The notes beneath the pieces were generated by a model. That model was not told where the DNA came from and searched no databases. It saw only the letters and a list, made by a program, of their open reading frames with translations. Of a DNA stretch of 64,000 nucleotides, positions 43,572 through 51,506 are shown piece by piece. This stretch comes from 2-02-FULL-55-14 sp964581115 (lineage in GTDB: Bacteria; Bacteroidota; Ignavibacteria; UBA10030): contig CAZOMY010000014.1 of NCBI GenBank assembly GCA_964581115.1, positions 13,198 to 77,197 on the forward strand, given 5' to 3'. How positions within the stretch are numbered: position 1 is the first letter of the stretch; every line of letters begins with the position of its first letter. The position numbers were made by a program, and so were the translations under genes.

Positions 43572-45905
43572 TCAACGCGTTCCCCGGATCTCGACCGCTC
43601 TCGCTTGTGCTTCGCGCGGCAAGGCCATCCATGCCCGGTCGGTCATGTCGAGCGCCTCTTCGGGAAGGCCGATCTGTTCGTAGACCCTTGAGATCTCCAA
43701 TGCCAGACGAGCTTGCTGCGCACGGTCGGGGGATCGACTCATCAGGCGGGAGAGAGAATCCATGGCTCCGAATCCCCGGACGACCGGATTCTCCGCGTCG
43801 AGCGACCGCAGAAGAGCGAGGTCGCGTCTCGCCCGGGTGGAGTCGCCGCTCTGGAACCGGTAGTGCATGCTCCACAACAGCGATTCGAAATGGCGCGGGT
43901 CGACGGCCAAAGCTGAGTCGGCGAACGCTTCGGCCTGTTCAGGATATCCCAGATCCCACGCCATGCGGCTTGCTTGGAAGTACCAATGCGCCCGGTCGAC
44001 CCCGGGTCTATCGGCGCGCGCGGCGTTCAACGCCTGAGCCATGGACAGCAAAACGCGTCCCGGGGGTGTGTAGGACGTCGAACGGGGAGTGGAAAACAGA
44101 CGTTGTTGTGCCGCCACCGCTTCTTCGAACGATCCGCTCAACGCAGAAGCGGCGACCCGTTGAAACGCGATCTCGGCATTGACAGGGTCGAGCCGTTGGG
44201 CCAGCGCCAGCACGGAGTCAGCTTCCCGATAGCGGGCGCCGTGAATGGATCGTCGTCCCTCGTGCAAGAGGGAGAGGATCCCGTTGAACGGGTCGGGATT
44301 GGTGTGCCGGGGCGACAGGCCTTCACGCAACCGGTAGCGTACCCGGTAGACCGTCAGCCACCCGGCTGTGGCGATGGTGTCGAATTGGAATCGCCGCGAC
44401 TCCGAGATCTGGATCTCATGCGAGCGGATGCCGGACCGGACCTGTTGGGCGAGCAGGACCTGCACGTCGTGCCTACGAAGCATCGACTCGAACATGGGCA
44501 GCGGCACGGCACGGTTGACCTCAAGCACTTTGCGCCCTCCGACGAACGGCACGATCTCCTTCGAGGCGCTGGCGATCACGATCTCCGGACCTGTCGAAGC
44601 CACGAGGGCCTCTCCGGCCAATTCCCACGGCGTGGCGTAATAGCCGGTCATGTGGAACGGCGACCGTCCGGAACGATCATCCTCGACGGCCGCTCGGTAG
44701 CGTCGGTTCGATGCGAGCAGTTCCACCACGGCTGCCGCATTGAGCAGAACCAACAGCGCGACGACGACGCCTCCGACGGCGGACCGGCCCCGGGGGAGCA
44801 TATTCAGGATCGTCCCGAGTCCGATCGCCGACCAGATGAGGACGAACGGCAACGCCGGGAGGAAGAATCGAATGTCCTGGAGCGGATACAAGAGGATGAT
44901 GGCAGCGTAGAATATCATGAACAGGAGACGCACCACGGCCGTCGTTGAGGTGCGAAGGTCGGTCCAGATACCGAGCGCCAGCAAGGGGAGGAAGACCAAC
45001 CCGGTCCAACCCTTGACGGCGTTCAAGACGAAGACGATACCAACGAACACGTCGGAGGGTTCACGGATCAGGTTGAGCGGGAACGGCACGAGGATCATGC
45101 CGCCCAGCTCGTACTGGTATGAGCGCACGTTGATGATCACGCGTTGGATCCACTCTGCCCAGATCGGAGCCGACGCGGGCGTGACGAAGTGTTCAAAGAT
45201 GAACTGGATGTTCGTGGCCTGCGACGATTCAGGCACGCCGACCCAGACCATGTTCCGGAGGGTCCACAGCCCGACGGCGCTGATGACGGCCACAGTGATC
45301 CCAGCGGCAAGCCGGAGGTGTCTGCGTGTCACAGCATCGACCACGAATGCTCCGACGATGGCAACGCTGATCTCACGGAGCAACGGGAGGACGGCCAGCG
45401 CCGCGACCAACAGAGCCGTGTGGGTAGAATCGGGCGCCTTGTCGCGTGCCCGTTCCCTGAGCCACAAGGTCATGAAGAACAACAGGAAGAAGGGGGCTTC
45501 GGAAAGGGCTTCGGTGAACATCACCAGCGTCAGCGGCGTGGCGGCGAACAGCCAGGCGATGAGATGGGCCGTGCGGACGGGCAGCCAGAGGCGGAGCCAC
45601 AGAAGAAACAAGGCGAGCGCGCCTAGACCGTAGAGCAACGTCATGACCTTGGCGGCGAATAGCGAGCCGGCCGCCATCCACTGCGACGGGACGATGAGGA
45701 CAGGATAAAACGGGGCGTTGACCACATACGCCTCGGGCTCGGGTTGCGTGGCGTCGTTCCACCCCTGGCCCCGGCTGAGGCTCTCCGCCCAGATGACGTA
45801 TCGCGTCGAGTCGGTGTAGAGCGACAGGTCGTTCAACCGCAGCCAGCCAGCAACGGCGAATGTCGACAGGAGAAGTGCGAGCGAAAGCCGTTCGGATCGG
45901 GTCAT
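43572..45905 (-). CDS. GT-C-type membrane protein with C-terminal TPR region (paralogue of the one at 18189)
   Basis: 777 residues from ATG 45905, which overlaps the stop of the uracil-DNA glycosylase gene (ATGA). The N-terminal about 430 residues carry multiple membrane helices and the loop YTDSTRYVIWAESLSRGQGW. This parallels YTPDSARYLIWAQSLSR in the 18189 protein, with a shared YVVxAPFYPxLxVP segment just after. The C-terminus is helical TPR-like (ADSVLALAQRLDPVNAEIAF). GT-C glycosyltransferase activity on an extracytoplasmic lipid-linked acceptor is inferred from topology and the acidic first loop. Confidence 0.7.
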   Translation of the reverse strand: MTRSERLSLALLLSTFAVAGWLRLNDLSLYTDSTRYVIWAESLSRGQGWNDATQPEPEAYVVNAPFYPVLIVPSQWMAAGSLFAAKVMTLLYGLGALALFLLWLRLWLPVRTAHLIAWLFAATPLTLVMFTEALSEAPFFLLFFMTLWLRERARDKAPDSTHTALLVAALAVLPLLREISVAIVGAFVVDAVTRRHLRLAAGITVAVISAVGLWTLRNMVWVGVPESSQATNIQFIFEHFVTPASAPIWAEWIQRVIINVRSYQYELGGMILVPFPLNLIREPSDVFVGIVFVLNAVKGWTGLVFLPLLALGIWTDLRTSTTAVVRLLFMIFYAAIILLYPLQDIRFFLPALPFVLIWSAIGLGTILNMLPRGRSAVGGVVVALLVLLNAAAVVELLASNRRYRAAVEDDRSGRSPFHMTGYYATPWELAGEALVASTGPEIVIASASKEIVPFVGGRKVLEVNRAVPLPMFESMLRRHDVQVLLAQQVRSGIRSHEIQISESRRFQFDTIATAGWLTVYRVRYRLREGLSPRHTNPDPFNGILSLLHEGRRSIHGARYREADSVLALAQRLDPVNAEIAFQRVAASALSGSFEEAVAAQQRLFSTPRSTSYTPPGRVLLSMAQALNAARADRPGVDRAHWYFQASRMAWDLGYPEQAEAFADSALAVDPRHFESLLWSMHYRFQSGDSTRARRDLALLRSLDAENPVVRGFGAMDSLSRLMSRSPDRAQQARLALEISRVYEQIGLPEEALDMTDRAWMALPREAQARAVEIRGTR

Positions 45906-46603
45906 GAGCGGTCGAGGATGGTGCGGATGCGCCGGAAGATCGAATGGAACATTGGCCGGGTCAGGCGCCCGGTGAAGGTGTTCTGCTGACTCGGATGGAA
46001 CGAACCCAGGAGCACACGACCGTCGGCCAACCGGTGTTCCGCGCCATGCGTAAAGCGGGGACGGCGCGTGCATCCCGGGTCGGTACGGGAAAGCCGCCGA
46101 AGTGCGTCAGCTGCGGCGTCGAATCCGATCTTGCCGAGCCCGAGGACGACGCGAACACACTCGAGGTGAGCCAGTTCCCACTCGAGGAAGGGGCGGCATC
46201 GGTCCATCTCTTCCGCCGTCGGCTTGTTCCCCGGCGGGGCGCAGCGGCATGTTGCCGTGATGAAGCAGTCGGTGAGCGTCAGGCCGTCATCGCGGCTGAT
46301 GGAGACCGGCCGGCTGGCGAAACCGTACCGGTGTAGGGCTGCATACAACCAGTCGCCGCTTCGGTCGCCGGTGAACATACGGCCGGTCCGGTTGGCGCCG
46401 TGCGCCGCAGGTGCCAGACCGACAATAAGGAGGCGCGCCTTCGGGTCCCCGAAGCCGGGCACGGGCCTTCCCCAGTAGGTTTCGCCCGCGAATCGCCTCA
46501 CCTTTTCGCGGGCGATCCGCTCGCGCCAGGCGGCCAGACGAGGACACCGGCGACAAGCCGTGACCGAAGCGTGGTGCCGCCGCCAGGAGGTGGAGGTCGT
46601 CAC
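45902..46603 (-). CDS. Family 5 uracil-DNA glycosylase (UdgB-like)
   Basis: 233 residues starting at GTG 46603, overlapping the alpha/beta hydrolase stop (GTGA). The N-terminal Cys pair CRRCP and a later Cys pair suggest an iron-sulfur cluster. The family 5 motif is GLAPAAHGANRTGRMFTGD and the second motif is GSFHPSQQNTFTGRL. It excises uracil and possibly other deaminated bases from DNA in the cytoplasm. Its place between a hydrolase and a GT-C gene, coupled to both, looks like operon economy rather than shared function. Confidence 0.9.
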   Translation of the reverse strand: MTTSTSWRRHHASVTACRRCPRLAAWRERIAREKVRRFAGETYWGRPVPGFGDPKARLLIVGLAPAAHGANRTGRMFTGDRSGDWLYAALHRYGFASRPVSISRDDGLTLTDCFITATCRCAPPGNKPTAEEMDRCRPFLEWELAHLECVRVVLGLGKIGFDAAADALRRLSRTDPGCTRRPRFTHGAEHRLADGRVLLGSFHPSQQNTFTGRLTRPMFHSIFRRIRTILDRS

Positions 46604-47397
46604 ACGTTCTTCAGGAACGCCACCAGGGCTTGGTTGAAGGCAGTCTCGTTCTCGATGTTCGAGAGGTGTCCGGCGCCCGGAATGACGACCAACTGGGAGT
46701 TCTTGATCGCCTTGTGCATCGCCTCGGATGCCGACGGCGGCGTCAGGGTGTCGTGTTCTCCGACGAGAATGAGCGTCGGGACGGCGATGGACCCGAGCGA
46801 CGCCGAGGTGTCGGTTCGGGCGGCAAGTGCGACGAGCGTACCGGCAATTCCCAGCTGCGTGTTGCCGCGGATGATCGACTTGATGAACTCGACGGCCTGC
46901 GGCTGTCCGGTCAGGTTCTGCGGTGCAAAGACGGCCTTGACGAACGTCTCGGCAAACGCAGGAACGCCGTCGCGCTTGACCGCCGTGATCGTGGCGGAGC
47001 GCTTCACTTTGGCTTCGTTCGGGTCGGCCTCGCTGCGGGTGTCGGCGAGCACGAGTGCGCGCACCCTTTCGGGATGTCGCTCGACCGCACGCAGGGCCAC
47101 ATAGCCCCCCATCGAGAGCCCGCACAGGACGGCTTTATCGATGACGAGATGGTCGAGGAGCGCGATGAGGTCATCGACGAGGAATTCGATCGTGTACTGG
47201 CCGTCCGCGACCTGGCTTTCGCCGTGGCCCCGCAGGTCATAGCTGATCGCCCGGATGCCGTGCGGAAGGGCTCGCATCTGCGGATCCCACATCCGATGAT
47301 TGAAGGGAAAGCCGTGAATAAAGACCACGGGCAACCCCGCGGGCGTTCCCCGTTCGAGGTAATTGATCGTCACGCCGCTCGGCAAATAGACCTTCAT
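46600..47397 (-). CDS. Alpha/beta-fold hydrolase
   Basis: 265-residue cytoplasmic hydrolase. The catalytic triad is visible: Ser in GLSMGGY, Asp in GEHDTLTP and His in GAGHLSNIE. The oxyanion region is FIHGFPFNHRMWDPQ. GGAGG precedes the ATG at 47397. It resembles the 3-oxoadipate enol-lactonase/haloperoxidase-like branch, but the substrate cannot be fixed. It follows the hemerythrin gene by 33 bp. Confidence 0.88.
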   Translation of the reverse strand: MKVYLPSGVTINYLERGTPAGLPVVFIHGFPFNHRMWDPQMRALPHGIRAISYDLRGHGESQVADGQYTIEFLVDDLIALLDHLVIDKAVLCGLSMGGYVALRAVERHPERVRALVLADTRSEADPNEAKVKRSATITAVKRDGVPAFAETFVKAVFAPQNLTGQPQAVEFIKSIIRGNTQLGIAGTLVALAARTDTSASLGSIAVPTLILVGEHDTLTPPSASEAMHKAIKNSQLVVIPGAGHLSNIENETAFNQALVAFLKNV

Positions 47398-47430
47398 CGT
47401 GACCTCCGTGTGAGTCCGCCCGCAGCGGGT

Positions 47431-47889
47431 TCAGGCGTAATACCGGTCGATCGCCGCCTGAGCCGCTGCGAGCACGTCGGACGGAACATGTTGTTCGAGG
47501 AGGGGAAACAGGGTCCGGTCCTCGAGCCGGATGTGCGCTTCCAACAGACGACCCAACTCAACAAGCGCCGTGCGCCGGTCGGCCGGCGGGTTGGTGCGGA
47601 GTTCCTCGACCATGGAAGCGACGCGCCGATGTTGCTGGAGCAGTTGGTCGACGATGGGCACGGCCTCGGGGATCCCGCGGCCCAGAGGAAAGACCTGCTC
47701 TTCCTCGACGGCGAAATGGCGTTGCAGGTGCTGAGCGTAGAACGCCAGCACGTATTCCGTCTGGAGCTGCGGGTCGTGCGACCACAGTTTCAACTCGGCC
47801 CGATCGCCCTGTTGCAGCCGAATGGCCAGCAACAGGCCGTCGTGATGATCACGCGCGACGGGGACGAGGGCTGGATGTCGTTTGGCCAT
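47431..47889 (-). CDS. Hemerythrin-like HHE-domain protein
   Basis: 152 residues from ATG 47889. The frame stays open upstream to 48051, but that part is the CACAGAG repeat and is not coding. Di-iron ligands fit RDHHDGLL, HLQRHFAVEEEQVF, QQHRRV and LLEAHIRLEDRTLFPLLE. The four-helix bundle would bind oxygen, NO or iron. No DNA-binding or signalling domain is attached. It lies just upstream of the alpha/beta hydrolase gene. Confidence 0.83.
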   Translation of the reverse strand: MAKRHPALVPVARDHHDGLLLAIRLQQGDRAELKLWSHDPQLQTEYVLAFYAQHLQRHFAVEEEQVFPLGRGIPEAVPIVDQLLQQHRRVASMVEELRTNPPADRRTALVELGRLLEAHIRLEDRTLFPLLEQHVPSDVLAAAQAAIDRYYA

Positions 47890-47904
47890 CTGAAGAAGGA
47901 AGAA

Positions 47905-48016
47905 GTTACACAGAGCTCCACAGAGGTTGCACAGAGTTCCGCAGAGAAAAGAGTTAGAGATGCACGAGCTCGGTGGATCTCTGTGCCCGCTCTGTGGGAC
48001 TCTGTGTGACGCTTTG
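47905..48016. repeat. CACAGAG palindromic element, copy 1
   Basis: The left arm has three CACAGAG-type units (from GTTACACAGAG). The right arm carries their reverse complement (CTCTGTG three times), with about 40 bp between arms. It recurs 130 bp downstream. The arms could form a large hairpin. Confidence 0.85.
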
Positions 48017-48034
48017 CCTGCCATGAAAGAAGCA

Positions 48035-48146
48035 GTTACACAGAGATCCACAGAGGTTGCACAGAGTTCCGCAGAGACAAGAGTTGGAGATGAACCAGTT
48101 CGGTGGATCTCTGTGTCCGCTCTGTGGAACTCTGTGTCACGCTTTT
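48035..48146. repeat. CACAGAG palindromic element, copy 2
   Basis: Second copy of the 112-bp element, ending two bases before the citrate synthase stop at 48148. It differs from copy 1 at scattered positions only. Between the copies lie 18 bp. Confidence 0.85.
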
Positions 48147-48147
48147 C

Positions 48148-49440
48148 TTAACCCTTGCGCTTCTCGATCGCGACCCACTTCCGCAGTTCGTGCCCCGTGT
48201 AGATCTGCCGCGGTCGGGCGATCTTCTGCTCGGCGTCCTGCACATGCTCGTTCCACTGGGCCAGCCATCCGGCCGTACGGGGAATAGCGAACAGCACAGG
48301 GAAGAAGTCGGTCGGAAAGCCCATCGCCTGATAGATCAGGCCGGAATAGAAATCGACGTTCGGATACAGCTTGCGCTTCACAAAATAGTCGTCCTGAAGG
48401 GCGATGCGTTCAAGCTCGAGAGCAATGTCGAGCTTCGGGTTGCGTCCCGTGACGGCGAAGACCTCGTCAGCCAGACGTTTGATCACGCGGGCGCGCGGGT
48501 CATAGTTCTTGTAGATCCGATGGCCGAAACCCATCAAGCGTCCCTTTCCCTCCTTCACCTCTTTGATGAAGGCCGGGATCTTGTCGATCGACCCGATCTC
48601 GTCGAGCATGCGCAACACCGCCTCGTTGGCGCCGCCGTGGAGCGGACCCCAGAGGGCCGCCGCTGCCGCCGCCGTTGCCGAGTAAGGGTCGACGTGCGAT
48701 GACCCGACGCCCCGCATGGCATTGGCGCTGCAGTTCTGCTCGTGGTCGATGTGGAGGATGAACAGCACGGTCAGCGCACGTTCCAGCGCGGGGTGGATGT
48801 CATAGTGTGCGTCGCCGACCTTGAACATCATGTTGAGGAAGTTTCCCGCATAGGTCAGGTCATTCGTCGGGTAGACATAAGGCATCCCCTTGGAATGCCG
48901 GTACGCGAATGCCGCGATCGTCGGCACTTTGGCGATGAGGCGGTAGATCTGCTTCATCCGGTTCTCGGCGTCCGTGATCCTTCCCGCTTCAGGATAGAAC
49001 GTCGAAAGCGCGGCGATCGTGCTGACGAACATACCCATCGGGTGCGCATCGTACCGGAACCCGCGCATGAGATCTTTGATGTTCTCGTGCACGAACGTAT
49101 GATTGCGGATCTTCATGCGCCAATCGGCCCGCTGCTGCTCGGTCGGGAGGTCGCCGTTGATGAGCAGGTACGCGACCTCGAGGAACGACGTTGAGTTCTC
49201 CGCAAGCTCTTCAATGGGATAACCGCGATGCCGCAAGATACCCTTGTCGCCGTCGATGTAGGTGATGGCGCTCTTGACCGACGCCGTGTTCATGAAGGCC
49301 GGGTCGTACGACATCAGGCCGAAGTCATCATCGTGCTCCTTGATCTGCCGCAGATCCGTCGCGCGTATCGTTCCATGCTCGATCGGGATCTCGTAGGTCT
49401 TGCCGGTGCGGTTGTCTGTCAGCGTCAAGGTCGAAGGCAT
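48148..49440 (-). CDS. gltA: Citrate synthase
   Basis: 430 residues from ATG 49440, with GGAG about 8 nt upstream on the minus strand. Type II (large) citrate synthase: an N-terminal small beta domain (LTLTDNRTGKTYEIPIEHG), then the helical core. Active-site elements include NCSANAMRGVGSSHVDPYSA, GFGHRIYKNYDPRA and the catalytic Asp in YPNVDFYSGLIYQAMG. It condenses oxaloacetate and acetyl-CoA at the entry of the TCA cycle. It is apparently monocistronic, separated from the hemerythrin gene by the palindromic repeats. Confidence 0.97.
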   Translation of the reverse strand: MPSTLTLTDNRTGKTYEIPIEHGTIRATDLRQIKEHDDDFGLMSYDPAFMNTASVKSAITYIDGDKGILRHRGYPIEELAENSTSFLEVAYLLINGDLPTEQQRADWRMKIRNHTFVHENIKDLMRGFRYDAHPMGMFVSTIAALSTFYPEAGRITDAENRMKQIYRLIAKVPTIAAFAYRHSKGMPYVYPTNDLTYAGNFLNMMFKVGDAHYDIHPALERALTVLFILHIDHEQNCSANAMRGVGSSHVDPYSATAAAAAALWGPLHGGANEAVLRMLDEIGSIDKIPAFIKEVKEGKGRLMGFGHRIYKNYDPRARVIKRLADEVFAVTGRNPKLDIALELERIALQDDYFVKRKLYPNVDFYSGLIYQAMGFPTDFFPVLFAIPRTAGWLAQWNEHVQDAEQKIARPRQIYTGHELRKWVAIEKRKG

Positions 49441-49614
49441 CGCGGATCTCCAGGGATGGTCGATCACTCAGGGATGAACGACGAAAGTAGGCGAAAAATT
49501 TCCTGAACTGCCACGGAAACAGGATGGGCTTTGCTCAGCGCTTCGTCCGTTTGCCTTGAGGCGCAAGGTCTTTTTACGCATATTTGTTGAACACCTTCAT
49601 TGAGCGGAGAACGT

Positions 49615-50076
49615 ATGTCGACCCTCACCATCCTACTGGCAGCCATTCTGACCCTCCCTTCGACCGGCCTGATGCCGAAAGAGAGGCGATACGGCAAGGC
49701 CATCACCGTCAAAGAAACCACGTCCATCGCCGCGATCCTGAAGGACCCGATGTCGTTCCACGGCAAGACTGTGCGCGTCGAAGGCGTTGTCGTCGAAGTG
49801 TGCGCCAAGCGTGGATGCTGGATCAAGGTGGGGGGTAAGGACGGCGAGAGCATCACATTCAAGGTCGAGGACGGCGTGATCGTGTTCCCGATGGAGTCGA
49901 AGGGACAGACAGCCGTCGTGCAGGGGGTGGTCAAGGCGACCGTCACGTCGGTCGAAGACCAGATCAAGCAGGGTGAACATCACGCCGAAGAGCAGGGGAC
50001 GAAATTCGATCCTGCCTCCGTGAAGGGACCGAAGACGGTCATCCGGATCGACGGCGAGGGAGCGGTCATCCGTTGA
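49615..50076 (+). CDS. DUF4920-domain secreted protein
   Basis: 153 residues. The ATG at 49615 has GCGGAGA upstream; a short in-frame extension from 49600 exists but is less likely. The signal peptide is about residues 1-19. The core motif VVVEVCAKRGCWIKVG, with its CxxxGCW, is typical of DUF4920, a small beta-barrel (OB-like) domain of unknown function. The paired Cys may bind metal. It is coupled to the PepSY gene (TGATG), suggesting a shared role, possibly in metal or redox handling. Confidence 0.75.
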   Translation: MSTLTILLAAILTLPSTGLMPKERRYGKAITVKETTSIAAILKDPMSFHGKTVRVEGVVVEVCAKRGCWIKVGGKDGESITFKVEDGVIVFPMESKGQTAVVQGVVKATVTSVEDQIKQGEHHAEEQGTKFDPASVKGPKTVIRIDGEGAVIR

Positions 50077-50642
50077 TGGCGTTCTCCTGGCGGCGGCTGA
50101 CCATCGCCACGCATCGCGACCTGGGCTATGCCCTCTTCGCGCTGGTCATGATCTACAGCGTGTCGGGCATCGCCGTCAACCACATCGAGCACTGGAATCC
50201 GAACTACAGCCGTTCCATGGAACGGCGCGAGATCGAGCCGCTCGCCGGCCTGGAGCCCGACGCCCAGGTCGAGCGGGCGGCTTCGCTTCTGGGGGTGCGG
50301 AGGGAAGAGGTCAAGCAATCCTTTCGTCCGGACCCTGAAACGCTCCAGCTCTTCGTCGAAGCATCGACCTACTCCATCGACCTGCCGACCGGCAAGGTGG
50401 TCGTCGATGCCGCCCGCCGGCGGCCTGTCCTGTTCGAGTTCAATCAGCTGCATCTCAACCACATCAAAGGGGTCTGGACATACGTGGCCGATCTCTTCGC
50501 CGTCGCGCTCATCCTTCTCGCCGTTACGGGACTGTTCATCGTGAAGGGGGAGAACGGTCCGCTTCGCCGGGGCAAGTGGTATCTCATCGCGGGCCTCGTG
50601 GTCCCGGCGGTGTTCTGGGCGCTGACGATCGCGGGTCTCTGA
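50076..50642 (+). CDS. PepSY-associated membrane protein
   Basis: 188 residues starting at ATG 50076, overlapping the DUF4920 stop by one base. It has three membrane helices: about 15-36 (ALFALVMIYSVSGIAVNHIE), 139-158 (DLFAVALILLAVTGLFIV) and 170-187. A PepSY-like periplasmic domain lies between the first two. His residues near the helices (HRDLG, NHIEHW, HLNHIKG) resemble those of PepSY-TM iron-reductase-type proteins. A role in membrane redox or metal uptake is a family-level inference. Confidence 0.78.
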   Translation: MAFSWRRLTIATHRDLGYALFALVMIYSVSGIAVNHIEHWNPNYSRSMERREIEPLAGLEPDAQVERAASLLGVRREEVKQSFRPDPETLQLFVEASTYSIDLPTGKVVVDAARRRPVLFEFNQLHLNHIKGVWTYVADLFAVALILLAVTGLFIVKGENGPLRRGKWYLIAGLVVPAVFWALTIAGL

Positions 50643-50652
50643 ACGGTTGAGG

Positions 50653-50679
50653 CACAAAGAACACAAAGAACACTGAGAA
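50653..50679. repeat. Short CACAAAGAA direct repeat
   Basis: Three 9-bp units (CACAAAGAA twice, CACTGAGAA) between the PepSY gene and the convergent pseudouridine synthase. It looks like a degenerate arm of the CACAGAG family. Confidence 0.5.
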
Positions 50680-50717
50680 GTGAGGTTCACCAGACGAGGT
50701 GAGGTTGTGTACCGCGC

Positions 50718-51314
50718 CTATGTCACTCGCTTTGCCGGACGTCCTACGACGTCTTCCAATCGCCTGAGCTCTGTCGTCGTCAACTCCCGCCATTCGCCAG
50801 GCGGAAGTCCCTCGAGCGCTAGAAACAGCATCGCTACGCGCACCAACCGCAACGTTGGATGTCCGACCGCGGCCGTCATGCGCCGCACCTGCCGGTTCTT
50901 CCCTTCGGTCAGGATCAGCTCGATCCATGCGGTCGGAACATTCTTCCGATAACGGATCGGCACGGAGCGCGGAGGCAGAACGGGTTCGGCGCTCAGCAGG
51001 CGTACGATCGCGGGGCTGGTCCGGCGATCGCCGATGATCACCCCTCGCGCCAGTTGCATGAGCGCCTCGGGCGTTGGTACGCGTTCGACCTGGGCCCAGT
51101 ACGTCCGTTCGTGACCGAACTTCGGCTCCGTGAGACGGTGCTGCAGGTTCTTGTCGTTGGTAAGCAGGAGAAGCCCCTCGCTGTCGGCGTCCAGTCGTCC
51201 GACCGGATAAACGTCCTTGGGGAACGGACCAAAGTCGGCGAGGGTCGGGCGGTCGCCCTCGGGAGTGAACTGGGAGAGGACGCCGTAGGGTTTGTTGAAG
51301 AGGATGGAGGTCAT
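50718..51314 (-). CDS. Pseudouridine synthase, RluE/RsuA family
   Basis: 198 residues from ATG 51314; the open frame upstream runs through repeat DNA and is not used. The catalytic motif is YPVGRLDADSEGLLLLTND, with the nucleophilic Asp in GRLD. KPYGVLSQFTPEG at the N-terminus and EGKNRQVRRM near the C-terminus complete the RluE pattern. It lacks an S4 domain. RluE modifies a uridine in 23S rRNA; the exact site here is not determined. Confidence 0.88.
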   Translation of the reverse strand: MTSILFNKPYGVLSQFTPEGDRPTLADFGPFPKDVYPVGRLDADSEGLLLLTNDKNLQHRLTEPKFGHERTYWAQVERVPTPEALMQLARGVIIGDRRTSPAIVRLLSAEPVLPPRSVPIRYRKNVPTAWIELILTEGKNRQVRRMTAAVGHPTLRLVRVAMLFLALEGLPPGEWRELTTTELRRLEDVVGRPAKRVT

Positions 51315-51324
51315 GAATAGAAAC

Positions 51325-51367
51325 ATTACACAGAGTTTCACCGAGATGACACAGAGATCCACAGAGC
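51325..51367. repeat. CACAGAG element, single arm
   Basis: ATTACACAGAG, then a diverged unit, then ACACAGAGATCCACAGAG. It matches only the left arm of the elements at 47905 and 48035; no complementary right arm follows. It lies immediately upstream of the pseudouridine synthase start. Confidence 0.7.
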
Positions 51368-51433
51368 GAATGGACGAGTGGAATGACATGTACGGCTGTT
51401 GGGTATTCGAATTCCCTTTGGTGCGCTGATCGC

Positions 51434-51463
51434 AAAAGAAAAACCCCCGGTCTCCCGGGGGTT
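51434..51463 (-). terminator. Rho-independent terminator of clpC
   Basis: Read on the minus strand, AACCCCCGG (51455-51463) and CCGGGGGTT (51442-51450) form a 9-bp stem with a 4-nt loop, followed by TTTCTTTT. It lies 44 bp after the clpC stop. Confidence 0.85.
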
Positions 51464-51506
51464 CTCTGCTCGATGGCACGTACTCAGCAGCAACTGCAGA
51501 ACGGGC

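Noticed and set aside
47890..48051. N-terminal extension of the hemerythrin gene
   Set aside because: The extra codons are the CACAGAG repeat read in frame, Cys-rich and unlike any HHE protein.
47905..48146. Possible CRISPR array
   Set aside because: Only two copies, and the repeats are internal palindromes of heptamers without unique spacers; no cas genes nearby.
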